In this document: positions 15,789 through 24,655 of the stretch, one piece after another
Layout of the letters: each line of letters opens with the position of its first letter
Position numbering within the stretch: the stretch's first letter is position 1
Assembly: GCF_023559245.1 (NCBI RefSeq)
Contig: NZ_CP097462.1
Coordinates: 1,426,001 to 1,490,000 of the forward strand
DNA length: 64,000 nt
Source of the DNA: Sphingomonas sp. KRR8
GTDB lineage: Bacteria > Pseudomonadota > Alphaproteobacteria > Sphingomonadales > Sphingomonadaceae
Direction: 5' to 3'
Notes under the pieces: model-generated
Databases searched by the model: none
Seen by the model: only the letters and a program-made list of their open reading frames with translations
What the model was told of the DNA's origin: nothing
Position numbers and translations under genes: made by a program

Positions 15789-16547
15789 TCAGTACACCAC
15801 CACGCAACTTTGTTTCGCCGCTACCAGCCGCTGGCATATGACAACCGATTGGGCTTGCGAAGCGGTCGCGAGCTGCACCCGGAACATCTGTGTCGCCCGC
15901 CCATCGGTCGAACGCACCTCTAGCGGTGAGATCAGCCGCGGCTTGGTCGCCAGGTAAGGCCATCTGCGAACCATCACCGCCCATGCGCGCTCGGCTTCAT
16001 CCCGGCTTGGGAAGGCGCCGGTCTGGATGAGCCGCCCGCGAACGACCGGCTGCAGCGACATCGGCGCCAGCTCGCTGGCGCCCTCGCCAGTCGATTTCCT
16101 CCGCAGCGACTTCCGCCGAGACGAAGCGATCGGCTGCCGCGACGCTTGCTCGACCACGCGCGAGCGCTCGGGAGCCGAGGAACGGGCGTCGGTCGTGGAA
16201 GGCGCGCCTTGCCTCTCGACTGCCGGCGCACCAGTGTCGCCCTCGCCTGAGCGGGAGGCATTCTCCCGCGCCTGCTCCTGTTCCTGCGCCTCCGCTTCGG
16301 CCAGCGTGGCAACCTGCGCGGACATGCCCGGACGCTCGGTCTCCGCCTCGCCCGAGGCCGACCCGGTGCCCGGTCGCGAACCGAGCCAGTATGCGCCGAT
16401 CGCGATCAGCGCGAATGCGGCACCGAGCAGAACCGCCAACAGCGGCAAACGCGGCTTGCGCGCGGGGCTTGGGGGCGGCGGTGCGTCTTGCGGCGCACCA
16501 GTGACCCACGGGAGCCGGTCGTCAGTCTGTCGCGCCGGCTCGGCCAT
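15789..16547 (-). CDS. SPOR-domain membrane protein, copy B
   Basis: A 252-residue protein with a cytoplasmic proline-rich start, one membrane helix (about residues 33-52), a long Glu/Ser/Arg-rich periplasmic linker and a C-terminal SPOR-like domain. That domain begins at RLIQTGAFPSRDEAERAWAV and ends in QSCVVVY. It probably locates to the septum. It lies 2 bases after argS and 1 base before SPOR copy A. Related genomes often show a single SPOR gene at this place, so the pair may be a tandem duplication; this is from memory and not tested. Confidence 0.82.
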   Translation of the reverse strand: MAEPARQTDDRLPWVTGAPQDAPPPPSPARKPRLPLLAVLLGAAFALIAIGAYWLGSRPGTGSASGEAETERPGMSAQVATLAEAEAQEQEQARENASRSGEGDTGAPAVERQGAPSTTDARSSAPERSRVVEQASRQPIASSRRKSLRRKSTGEGASELAPMSLQPVVRGRLIQTGAFPSRDEAERAWAVMVRRWPYLATKPRLISPLEVRSTDGRATQMFRVQLATASQAQSVVICQRLVAAKQSCVVVY

Positions 16548-16549
16548 CG

Positions 16550-18283
16550 CTACCGCAACTCCTCCGCCGCTTCGACGCCCATCATCTTGAGGCCCGATCT
16601 GATCACCTGCTGCACGCCCCGCGCCAGCTCAAGCCGTGCCCGGCTGAGCTCCGGCTGGTCCTCGAGCAGGAAGCGCCGGCCGGGATCGTCGTTGCCTCGA
16701 TTCCACAGGGCATGGAACTGCGCCGCCAGCTCATAAAGGTAGAATGCGACGCGGTGCGGTTCATGGGCAAGGGCGGCGCCTTCGATTACCCGGGGATATT
16801 GCGCGGCCTGACGCACCAGCGCCAGTTCTTCCGCATCGAGCAGGTCGAGATTGGCGGCACTGTCACGCGCGATCCCCGCTTCTACGGCCTTGCGGCCGAG
16901 CGACGCGATCCGCGCATGGGCATATTGCACGTAGAAGACGGGATTGTCCTTGGACGCCTCGACCACCTTCGCGAAATCGAAATCGAGCGGCGTGTCCGCC
17001 CGCTTGGTCAGCATCATGAAGCGGACCACGTCCTTGCCAACCTCGCCAACCACGTCGGCCAGGGTGACGAAATTGCCGGCCCGCTTGCTCATCTTGATCG
17101 GCTCGCCGGCGCGGAGCAGCTGAACCATCTGCACCAGCTTGACGTCCAGATCGACCTTGCCGTCGGTCAGGGCAGTCACCGCCGCCTTGATCCGCTTGAC
17201 GGTGCCCGCGTGATCGGCGCCCCAGATGTTGACCAGGTGATCGGCGCTCTCCGCCTTTTGCAGGTGGTAGGCGGCGTCGGCGCCGAAGTAGGTCCAGCTG
17301 CCGTCCGACTTCTTCATCGGCCGGTCCTGGTCGTCGCCGAACTGGGTGGAACGGAACAGCGTCAGCTCCATCGGCTCCCACTCGTCATGCTCGTCCAGGC
17401 TCTTGGGCCGTTCCAGCTCGCCTTCGTAGACGAGGCCCTTGTCCCGCAGCACCTGCATCGCCCGCTGCGGCGCGCCGCTCGCCTGAAGCTCGGCCTCCGA
17501 ACTGAACTTGTCGTGGTGGATGCCGAGCAGCGCGAGGTCGTGACGGATGAGATCCATCATCGCGGCGACCGTCTTCTGCTTGAAGATGGGCAGCCATTCG
17601 GCTTCGGGCCGATCGACATACTGGCTGCCGAACTCGGCCGCCAGCAGGGTTCCCACCGGCATGAGGTAATCGCCCGGATACAGGCCCTCGGGAATGTCGC
17701 CGATCTCTTCGCCGAGCGCCTCGCGGTAGCGCAGGTGGGCCGAGCGGGCGAGCGTGTCGACCTGGCTGCCGGCGTCGTTGACGTAATATTCGCGGGTGAC
17801 CACGAACCCCGCGGCCTCGAGCAGGCTGGCCAGCGCATCGCCGACTACCGCGCCCCGGCAATGGCCCATGTGCATCGGCCCGGTCGGGTTGGCCGAGACA
17901 TATTCGACGTTGACCCGGCTGCCCTGGCCGAGGTCGCGACGGCCGTATCCGTCGCCCTCGCGCAAGATCGTGTCCAGTTCCTCGCGCCAGAGACGGGGAT
18001 CGAGGCGAAGGTTGATGAACCCCGGCCCCGCGACTTCGACGGCGGTCACCCCCGGCACCTGTTCCAGGCGAGGGGCGAGCAGCCCGGCCAGCGCGCGCGG
18101 ATTGGTGCCCGCGGGCTTGGCCAGCACCATGGCCGCATTGGTCGAGAGATCGCCGTGGCTCGGATCGCGCGGCGGCTCGACCGCCACCGCCTTGCGATTG
18201 AGGTCGGCCGGAAGCTCCCCCGCTGCCGTCATGGCGTCAAGGATGGTGGTCAGGTGATCGGAGAAGCGGGCAAACAAGGACAT
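16550..18283 (-). CDS. argS: Arginyl-tRNA synthetase
   Basis: A 577-residue class I aminoacyl-tRNA synthetase. The Add-1 N-terminal domain is followed by [20 protein letters not shown], the HIGH-type signature (here HMGH), and the KMSKR loop is visible as [13 protein letters not shown]. The C-terminal helical domain ends in [12 protein letters not shown]. The start ([11 protein letters not shown]) is typical. It heads the argS-SPOR-SPOR-nagZ-scpA-scpB-tatABC series and is divergent from an RcnB-like gene. Confidence 0.96.
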   Translation of the reverse strand: MSLFARFSDHLTTILDAMTAAGELPADLNRKAVAVEPPRDPSHGDLSTNAAMVLAKPAGTNPRALAGLLAPRLEQVPGVTAVEVAGPGFINLRLDPRLWREELDTILREGDGYGRRDLGQGSRVNVEYVSANPTGPMHMGHCRGAVVGDALASLLEAAGFVVTREYYVNDAGSQVDTLARSAHLRYREALGEEIGDIPEGLYPGDYLMPVGTLLAAEFGSQYVDRPEAEWLPIFKQKTVAAMMDLIRHDLALLGIHHDKFSSEAELQASGAPQRAMQVLRDKGLVYEGELERPKSLDEHDEWEPMELTLFRSTQFGDDQDRPMKKSDGSWTYFGADAAYHLQKAESADHLVNIWGADHAGTVKRIKAAVTALTDGKVDLDVKLVQMVQLLRAGEPIKMSKRAGNFVTLADVVGEVGKDVVRFMMLTKRADTPLDFDFAKVVEASKDNPVFYVQYAHARIASLGRKAVEAGIARDSAANLDLLDAEELALVRQAAQYPRVIEGAALAHEPHRVAFYLYELAAQFHALWNRGNDDPGRRFLLEDQPELSRARLELARGVQQVIRSGLKMMGVEAAEELR

Positions 18284-18444
18284 GCCGCGCGTCTAGCGCG
18301 CACCGGCCCACGCGTCACCCTTTTCGCCCAACCGCTTGTCGCCCGATGAACGGCGCGTTCCGGCACAATTCACCCGCCCGCTCGTAGTGCCTGTCCATTG
18401 CGGGGCCGTTTCGGCGGCCTTGGGGCATGAAAGAGGAGAATGTC

Positions 18445-18849
18445 ATGCGTAAATTGATCTTGCTCGGACTGATGGCGGCCACCGCCGTTCCGACCGTTGC
18501 CAACGCTCAGGCGCGTCAGGAAATCCGCCACGACCGGCGCGAGGTCCGCGAGGATCGCCGCGAGCTTCGTCAGGACCGCCGCGAACTGCGCCGTGACCAG
18601 CGCGAGATGCGCCGCGACCGCCGCTCGGCCTATGTCGCACCCTATGCGGGCTGGCGCTATCGCCCGGTCGTGGTCGGCTACCAGCTGCGTCCGGCCTTCT
18701 GGGGCAACCGCTACGTTGTCAACGATTATGGCCGCTGGAACCTCGCCCGTCCGGGCGTGAACCAGCGCTGGGTGCGCTACGGCGACGACCTGCTGCTGGT
18801 GAATGCCCGCAACGGCCGCGTGCTGCGGGTGATCCACAACCGCTACTAA
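18445..18849 (+). CDS. RcnB-like secreted protein
   Basis: A 134-residue exported protein. The signal peptide MRKLILLGLMAATAVPTVANA is followed by an Arg/Asp/Glu-rich coiled region (a repeated DRRE/LRQDRRE pattern at about residues 28-58) and a C-terminal RcnB-type domain (RWVRYGDDLLLVNARNGRVL at about residues 109-128). RcnB in E. coli is periplasmic and affects nickel/cobalt homeostasis. Many alphaproteobacterial members have no known role, so metal function is not claimed. The ATG at 18445 has GAGGAG about 7 bases upstream and is preferred over the ATG at 18427. Confidence 0.82.
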   Translation: MRKLILLGLMAATAVPTVANAQARQEIRHDRREVREDRRELRQDRRELRRDQREMRRDRRSAYVAPYAGWRYRPVVVGYQLRPAFWGNRYVVNDYGRWNLARPGVNQRWVRYGDDLLLVNARNGRVLRVIHNRY

Positions 18850-18869
18850 TCGCATAGCGGTCTGAAGGA

Positions 18870-18897
18870 GGGCCCGGCGCTTGATGGCGCCGGGCCC
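18870..18897 (+). terminator. Intrinsic terminator after the RcnB-like gene
   Basis: GGGCCCGGCGC (18870-18880) pairs perfectly with GCGCCGGGCCC (18887-18897) around a 6-base loop, followed by TTATTC. It lies 20 bases after the stop codon. Confidence 0.75.
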
Positions 18898-18909
18898 TTA
18901 TTCATGCCC

Positions 18910-19332
18910 TCAGCCCGCAGTGTCGCGAACGTCGCTGACGACCGTGCGCCGGCGACCGTCGATGCTCCAAGGACCCGCGCCGGCTGCCGCCAGAAACAGG
19001 AAGACGAAGCAGTAGAGTACCGCCGCGTCCCCGCCATTGTTCAGCGGAAAGAAGTTCTTCGGTGCGTGAACCATGAAGTAGCCGACAGCCATGGTGCCCG
19101 AGGCGATGAATGCCGCCGGCCGGGTCAGCAGGCCAATGGTGATCAGGAAGCCGCAGATCAGCTCGACTACGCCCGCAAAGGCGATCGGATTGTTCAGCGC
19201 CCAGCCCGCTCCCGAATATTCTCCGGGTGGAAAGGACAGGAACTTCTGCATCCCGTGCTCGAGAAACAGCAGCCCGGCCATGATCCGCAGCAAGGCGTGC
19301 GCCGGTCCAGCGAACCTCGACAATCCATCCAT
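18910..19332 (-). CDS. DoxX-family membrane protein
   Basis: A 140-residue protein with four predicted membrane helices. The N-terminal helix contains LLRIMAGLLFLEHGMQKFLS, the DoxX signature, and later segments include GTMAVGYFMVHAPKNFFPLN, also characteristic. DoxX proteins are associated with quinone or thiol redox functions in some bacteria, but most have no defined reaction. The ATG at 19332 (MDGLSRFAG) is preferred to a longer frame lacking family similarity. It faces the RcnB-like gene terminator. Confidence 0.83.
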   Translation of the reverse strand: MDGLSRFAGPAHALLRIMAGLLFLEHGMQKFLSFPPGEYSGAGWALNNPIAFAGVVELICGFLITIGLLTRPAAFIASGTMAVGYFMVHAPKNFFPLNNGGDAAVLYCFVFLFLAAAGAGPWSIDGRRRTVVSDVRDTAG

Positions 19333-19413
19333 GTTCAATCCCCCGGTGTCTGCAGGTCCGGGCAGCTTGCCACGACCGCCGCGCAAGTCCAGCTTCGATG
19401 CTGGCTGCTCGCT

Positions 19414-20556
19414 TCACGCAATGGCGAGCGTCTGCCGAAGTGGCGCGGAACCCGTATCCGGGAACAGGATCCCCGCCATTCGCGCCGGGTCCTGCCCGAA
19501 ATGCTGGGCCAGGGCCGTCGCGACAAGCGCATCCAGGCTGATCGTCGGCTTGAGGTCGCGCCCGTCGTAAAGCGCGGCGTCGGCGAGGCCTGGCCAATCG
19601 CTCAGCACCCTGCCCCCGTTGACGGCGCCGCCGAGCAGGAAGGCGGTCGAGCCGGTGCCATGGTCGGTGCCGCCCGTGCCATTCTCCTTCGCCGTCCGGC
19701 CAAACTCGGTCGCAACCAGCACCAGCGTGTTCTTCCAATCCTCACCTAGACCATCGCGATAGGCGCCAAGCATCGCGTCCAGGCCGTTGAGCTGCGCGTT
19801 CAGCCGCCCCTTCTGCGCCGTGTGCGTATCCCAGCCGTCGGTCTCGATCATCCCGATGCGGGCACCGGCCGGCCCCTTCATCATCCGCGCGGCCAGAGCG
19901 CCGGCGGCCGCCGCGCCCTTGCCTCCGGCGAGATCGCCGGCCGTGCTCCGCGCCTGCAGTGCTTCGTTCCACAGCTGCCCGAGCTGGGCATCGCGGGCAT
20001 AAAGGTCCCCAACTCGGATCATCAGGTCGTCGCCCGCCTGCGGCAGGTTGGACGGCGCATAGGACGCCACCTGCGCCGGACCGCGCAAGGCCGGCGGAAC
20101 CGTCGGCGCGAAGGCGATGGCTTGCGGATCGTCCGGCATGGTCCGGAGCAGCCGGTTCATCCACCCGTCCTGCAGCCGGTACGGCAGCGCGCCGCCGGTC
20201 TCGAGCACATTCTGGCCGTCGAAATGCGAGCGGTCGCGGTAGGGCGACGCGACCGCATGGACCAGCAGCGCCTGCCTGGCGGCTGTCATCGCCGCCACCT
20301 GCTTCAGCGCGGGATGTAGCGTGAACATGGGATCGAGCTTCGTGCCGCCGGCCACATCCGCGCTCAGCTGCGGGCGGAGGCGCGCGTAATTCGGATCGCC
20401 CGTAGGCGCGAGGATCGCCAGCCCGTCGGCGGCGCCGCGCTGGATCACGAACAGGAAGCGGCGGTCCGTCGCCGCCTTCGCGAAGGCCAGGCGCGGAGCG
20501 AAGGTGGTGGCGGCGATGCCAACGGCGCCGGTCGACAGGAAGGTGCGGCGGTCCAT
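19414..20556 (-). CDS. DUF1501 protein with twin-arginine signal
   Basis: A 380-residue exported protein of the DUF1501 family. The N-terminus MDRRTFLSTGAVGIAATTFA is a Tat signal ending at a probable AFA cleavage site. The body has the family pattern RGAADGLAILAP, a TDGWDTH block and EFGRTAKENGTGGTDHGTGS, which resembles the metal-binding loops of the alkaline-phosphatase superfamily. It starts 2 bases after a DUF1800 gene. These two families commonly occur as neighbours, and their joint role is not established. Confidence 0.85.
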   Translation of the reverse strand: MDRRTFLSTGAVGIAATTFAPRLAFAKAATDRRFLFVIQRGAADGLAILAPTGDPNYARLRPQLSADVAGGTKLDPMFTLHPALKQVAAMTAARQALLVHAVASPYRDRSHFDGQNVLETGGALPYRLQDGWMNRLLRTMPDDPQAIAFAPTVPPALRGPAQVASYAPSNLPQAGDDLMIRVGDLYARDAQLGQLWNEALQARSTAGDLAGGKGAAAAGALAARMMKGPAGARIGMIETDGWDTHTAQKGRLNAQLNGLDAMLGAYRDGLGEDWKNTLVLVATEFGRTAKENGTGGTDHGTGSTAFLLGGAVNGGRVLSDWPGLADAALYDGRDLKPTISLDALVATALAQHFGQDPARMAGILFPDTGSAPLRQTLAIA

Positions 20557-20558
20557 GA

Positions 20559-22016
20559 CTACCTCCTCAGAAATTCGGGGGACACCAGCAGCAGCGCTAG
20601 TCCCGTCGCAGGGCTTTCGGCCCGGCTGATGGCAGTGGCGGTGGCGTCAGTTAGGCGAGCGCCAAGCACCCTCGGGGCAAGCGCCCGTGCGTCCTTTCCC
20701 TGCCCGGCCGCAGTGGCAAAGCGCTGCGCCGCCTCCACCCTTCGCACCAGGGCATCGGGTCCGGCCCAGCTGGCGGCGATGTCGTCGAAGCCGGCCGGCG
20801 ACGTCGGCCGCCAGACTGGCATTCCAAGCTCCTGAAGCAGTCCAACCGTGCGCTGCGCCGGCGGCGCTGGTACGTCCAGCGCGCGCAGGCTCGCCACGGT
20901 CCAATCCCACGGATTGCGGAATTTCGGACTGTCCGGCTGCCACGCCTCGGGTGAGGCGATCAGCGCGCGATAGACGGTCGGCAGGTCACCGCCGCTGCCG
21001 ATAAAGGCATGTTCGACCTTGGCGACCACCGCCGGCGGCGGATCGTCGGCGACAAAGTGGCGGGTCAACTTGGTGGCGATATGCCGCGCGGTCGCCGGAT
21101 GCACCGAAAGATCCATGAGGACCGCGCGCGCCTGCGCTTCGCCATCCATGCCGTAGCGCTTGCCCAAGATCGTCCGGGTGCCTGGCTCATGCAGTACCTC
21201 GGCAAAGGCGAAGTCTCCCGGCGGACCGGTCAGGAACCGCTGCATCGGCCCGCGTCCCAGCCCTGCCACGGTCCAGCCGGTCAGCGCCCGCGCGAACTCG
21301 GTCACGTCGGCCTGGCTGTAGCCGGTTCGCACACCCAGCGTGTGCAGCTCCATGATCTCCCGCGCGAGGTTCTCGTTCAAACCGATGTTGCGGCCGCGAG
21401 CACCCGCGCGCTGGCCGGCCATGCTGTTCGGTCCCACCGACTGCGCCTGGTCGAGGTAGAGCAGCATTGCCGGATGCCGCTCCACCGCCAGCAGCAGGTC
21501 GGTAAAGCGGCCGGTCAAGTTGGGCCGGATGGCGTCCAGTTCGAGCAGCCCGGCATAGCCGACGGTGGTCGCCTTGGTCGCACCCACCGCGAAATGGTTG
21601 GCCCAGAAATGTGCCATCCGCTCCAGGAACGGCGTTGGCGTCGACAGTGCCGCGCTCATCCGTGCGTCCACCGCCCGCAGGTACAATGCGCGCTGATCCT
21701 TCAGCGCCTCGACCAGTTCGGGCGGCCGGGCCGCCCGTCGCATGGCCTTGTCGTCAGCCGCCGGCGGCGGCGAAGTGGCGGGCGCCATCGGCATGCTGGC
21801 CGGCATCATCATTCCGCCGGCCTTCACGTCGCGCCGCTCCGTTCGATAAGCGGTCAGCGCCTCCGCTGCCTCGGCCCGGCTCGGAACGTTCGGCAGAGCA
21901 GCGAGCTTCTGGGTAAGCTGCGCCTCCACCCACTCGCGGCCGTCGCGCCCGGCCACCGGCTGATCCCCGCGTGGCCCAAGGCCGAAGCGGTTCATGGCAA
22001 AGGCAAGATCCGTCAT
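20559..22016 (-). CDS. DUF1800 protein
   Basis: A 485-residue protein of the DUF1800 family. Family features are the start LAFAMNRFGLGPR, the EALKDQRALYLRAVDARMSA and MAHFWANHFAVG regions, NENLAREIMELHTLGV, and ATKLTRHFVADDPP. No clear signal peptide is visible at the chosen ATG. It is followed immediately by the Tat-exported DUF1501 protein, and the pair is probably one transcription unit. A proline/methionine-rich insertion occurs at about residues 65-90. Function unknown. Confidence 0.85.
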   Translation of the reverse strand: MTDLAFAMNRFGLGPRGDQPVAGRDGREWVEAQLTQKLAALPNVPSRAEAAEALTAYRTERRDVKAGGMMMPASMPMAPATSPPPAADDKAMRRAARPPELVEALKDQRALYLRAVDARMSAALSTPTPFLERMAHFWANHFAVGATKATTVGYAGLLELDAIRPNLTGRFTDLLLAVERHPAMLLYLDQAQSVGPNSMAGQRAGARGRNIGLNENLAREIMELHTLGVRTGYSQADVTEFARALTGWTVAGLGRGPMQRFLTGPPGDFAFAEVLHEPGTRTILGKRYGMDGEAQARAVLMDLSVHPATARHIATKLTRHFVADDPPPAVVAKVEHAFIGSGGDLPTVYRALIASPEAWQPDSPKFRNPWDWTVASLRALDVPAPPAQRTVGLLQELGMPVWRPTSPAGFDDIAASWAGPDALVRRVEAAQRFATAAGQGKDARALAPRVLGARLTDATATAISRAESPATGLALLLVSPEFLRR

Positions 22017-22080
22017 CTAACGCCGCTCCCGTCAGTCTGGTGGCAGCGGAAATCCGCCAATCCGACTGAACGCTGACTGA

Positions 22081-23244
22081 CTAGAAGCGGTCTGGAAGAT
22101 GAACTTTGCCGCACAGCTCCTGGTGGCGGCGGATCGCGAATGGATCGGTCATCCCGGCCACGTAATCGGCCACCGTGCGGGCCCTCGCGGTGGCGTCTTC
22201 CTCCCCTCTTGCCCAGCTGTCCGGCAGCAATCGAGGGTCTGCCAAGTAGGCCCGCGCCAGATTGCCCACCACGCGCTGGGCCTCGCGCCGCACCGGCTGC
22301 AGCGGCGGTGCATTGTAGAGGTTGGCGTAGAGGAAGCGCTTGAGCGACCGCTCGTCCGCCGCCAGCTCGTCGGAGAGGGCGACCAGCGGCTGCCCGGCGG
22401 CGCGAACATCGGCGATGGTCTCGACCCCCGCGGCTACGATCCGCCGCCGTGTCTCGCTCATCAGGTCGCCCACCATGGTGCCGATCTGGTCGCGCACCAG
22501 CGCCTTGAGCTTGCGGTCGATCGCAAGGTCGGGATGGCGCCGCTCGATCGCCTCCCAATGCCGCCGGACGAACGGCTGTTCGAGTAGCGCCTCAAGGCTG
22601 AGCAACCCGGCGCGCAACCCATCGTCGATGTCGTGATTGTCATAGGCGATGTCGTCGGCGAGCGCCGCGACCTGCGCTTCGAGGCTCGGCCAGCTCGCCA
22701 GCTCCAGCCCCACCGCGCGGTCGACCTCCGCCAGCGCCCACTGCGGCTCCGCGATCGGGCCATTATGCTTGGCCAGACCCTCGAGTGCTTCCCAGCTGAG
22801 GTTGAGCCCGTCGAACTCCGGATAGGGCGCCTCCAGGCAGGTCACCAATCGAAGCGTGTGGCCGTTGTGATCGAACCCGCCCCACTCCTTCAACGCGGCA
22901 TTGAGAGCGTCCTCGCCGGCATGGCCGAACGGCGGATGGCCAAGGTCATGCGCCAGGCACAAAGTCTCGGTCAGGTCCTCGTTTAGGCCCAGCGCTCGGG
23001 CGATGGTCCGCCCGATCTGGGCGACCTCGATCGAGTGGGTCAGCCGGACCCGGTAATGGTCGCCGTCGGGCGCGACGAACACCTGCGTCTTGTGGCGCAG
23101 ACGGCGGAAGCTGACGGAATGGACGATCCGGTCGCGGTCGCGCTGGAACAGGTCACGCGGACCGCGCGGGCCCTGGTCGGGTTCGGCGAACAGCCGCCCC
23201 CGTGACTGGTCGGGCCGAGCGGCGAGCGCCGCGAACGCGCTCAT
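22081..23244 (-). CDS. dgt: Deoxyguanosinetriphosphate triphosphohydrolase-like protein
   Basis: A 387-residue HD-domain enzyme predicted to remove triphosphate from dNTPs. The metal ligands are visible as the H of RLTHSIEVAQIGR, the HD pair in LCLAHDLGHPPFGHAGE, and a later D in ALADDIAYDNHDIDDGL. The RDLFQRDRDRIVHSVSFRRL block is typical of the short alphaproteobacterial Dgt-like class. Its ATG overlaps the upstream TPR/SPOR gene stop as ATGA. Confidence 0.92.
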   Translation of the reverse strand: MSAFAALAARPDQSRGRLFAEPDQGPRGPRDLFQRDRDRIVHSVSFRRLRHKTQVFVAPDGDHYRVRLTHSIEVAQIGRTIARALGLNEDLTETLCLAHDLGHPPFGHAGEDALNAALKEWGGFDHNGHTLRLVTCLEAPYPEFDGLNLSWEALEGLAKHNGPIAEPQWALAEVDRAVGLELASWPSLEAQVAALADDIAYDNHDIDDGLRAGLLSLEALLEQPFVRRHWEAIERRHPDLAIDRKLKALVRDQIGTMVGDLMSETRRRIVAAGVETIADVRAAGQPLVALSDELAADERSLKRFLYANLYNAPPLQPVRREAQRVVGNLARAYLADPRLLPDSWARGEEDATARARTVADYVAGMTDPFAIRRHQELCGKVHLPDRF

Positions 23245-24515
23245 TGCGGCAGCTTGCGAACCACCTGGCCGGGCGCGCTGGTCCAGCTGAAACTGTCGAT
23301 GTTCACGCTTGAAAGGTCCTCGGCGAAGGTCTGGGCGTCCGCCGTGCTCTTGAAGGGGCCGATGAGCAAGCGGCTACGGCCATTCTCCTCGGCCACATAG
23401 CCGCTGATGTTCTCGAACAGGTCGCGGTTGCGGTTCACCAGCCGCCGGAACTGCTCGGGCAAGGCGTTGGGATCGGTGCCGCTGGCGAGTTGGAGCCAGA
23501 TGCGCGAGCGCTGGACCGCTGCGGCCGGAACGGGCTGCGACACGGCGGGCACGGCCGGCCCGCCGGGCACCACCGTCGGAACCGGTGAAAGCCGCCCGGC
23601 AGGAGGACCAGCGGGAATGGGTCCGGGCTGTGGCGCAGCGGCCGCTTGCGGCTCGGCCGGATGCAGCAAGCGATCGATGTCGCCGAGCCGGTCCTCGACC
23701 GGCGCCTGCGCAATCCGCGCAGCAGGGCCGCCGCTGACGCCATTGCCCGGCATCACGCCGAAGTGAACCGCCGCGATCTTCTCCGCTGGCTGAAGTGTCG
23801 AGAGGCGGCGGAGGAAAGGATCCATGCTCCCCGCAAGACCTGGAAGCGCGGCATTCACGGCACTGAGCGCACCGCCGGTGTCGCCGGTCAGCGCAAGGAC
23901 GAACGCCCGTGCCCGCAAGGCTCCCGGATCACGCCGCGCCAGCAAGGGATCAAGTGCCGCCAGCGCTTCGGCGCGCCGCCCGCTCACCGCCAGGCTGAGC
24001 GCCAGCCGCCGCCGCGCTTCGTTGGGGTCGGTCCCGCTCAGGGCAACGCGATAGTCCGATTGCGCCCGAGCCTGATCGCCCAGCAGGTCATAGGCCAGGC
24101 CCCGGTCCAGTGCGATCGCGCCCTGACTGGCGCCAAGCCGCTGCGCTTCGGCAAATGCCTGCATCGCTGCATTGGGATCCATCAGCTGGACCAGCGACGC
24201 GCCTTGGCCGACCTTGGGAACCCAGCTGGCGGCATTCACTTCGCTGGCCCGGCCGAAGAAGCCGATCGCCGCTTCGGCATCGCCGCTGGCCAGGGCGGCC
24301 TGCCCGGCGCCGAGCAGCGCCTGATAATTGCGCGGGTCACCAGCGAGTATCCGGATGTTTCGCGCCAGCGCGGCACCCGGCGTCTCCACTTGTCCGGGTA
24401 GAGGCGCGGCCGGCGGCGGCGGCGCGTTGCCACCGATATATTGCGCACGCGCCGATCCCGGCAGCACCATCGCCGCCGCACACGCTCCAAGCACGCTGAT
24501 CCGGATCATTCCCAC
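23241..24515 (-). CDS. TPR and SPOR domain exported protein
   Basis: A 424-residue secreted or periplasmic protein with a signal peptide (about residues 1-25, ending ARA), tetratricopeptide-like repeats at about 45-240 (for example YQALLGAGQAALASGDAEAA), a proline-rich linker, and a C-terminal SPOR domain (about 340-420). It reads toward dgt and overlaps it by 4 bases. It lies just downstream of the ftsZ terminator on the same strand. The SPOR domain suggests septal location, which fits a position next to the dcw cluster; this is inference. Confidence 0.8.
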   Translation of the reverse strand: MGMIRISVLGACAAAMVLPGSARAQYIGGNAPPPPAAPLPGQVETPGAALARNIRILAGDPRNYQALLGAGQAALASGDAEAAIGFFGRASEVNAASWVPKVGQGASLVQLMDPNAAMQAFAEAQRLGASQGAIALDRGLAYDLLGDQARAQSDYRVALSGTDPNEARRRLALSLAVSGRRAEALAALDPLLARRDPGALRARAFVLALTGDTGGALSAVNAALPGLAGSMDPFLRRLSTLQPAEKIAAVHFGVMPGNGVSGGPAARIAQAPVEDRLGDIDRLLHPAEPQAAAAPQPGPIPAGPPAGRLSPVPTVVPGGPAVPAVSQPVPAAAVQRSRIWLQLASGTDPNALPEQFRRLVNRNRDLFENISGYVAEENGRSRLLIGPFKSTADAQTFAEDLSSVNIDSFSWTSAPGQVVRKLPQ

Positions 24516-24600
24516 CCTGTGGAAGGGGTTAGCTTGCCCGCAGCTTGCCGGAAGGGGGCCGAGCGACGGGGCGTGGTGAGGAGCAGGTGAGTTGAACGAA

Positions 24601-24628
24601 AAGAACCCCGACCGAGGCCGGGGTTCTT
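24601..24628 (-). terminator. Intrinsic terminator after ftsZ
   Basis: On the minus strand, AAGAACCCCG (24628-24619) and CGGGGTTCTT (24610-24601) form a 10-bp stem around 8 bases. The last bases of the right arm run on into TTCGTTC, giving a T-rich tail. It lies 28 bases after the ftsZ stop and closes the whole dcw cluster. Confidence 0.85.
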
Positions 24629-24655
24629 CGTCGTCAGCAAAGCCGCCGATGGCGC

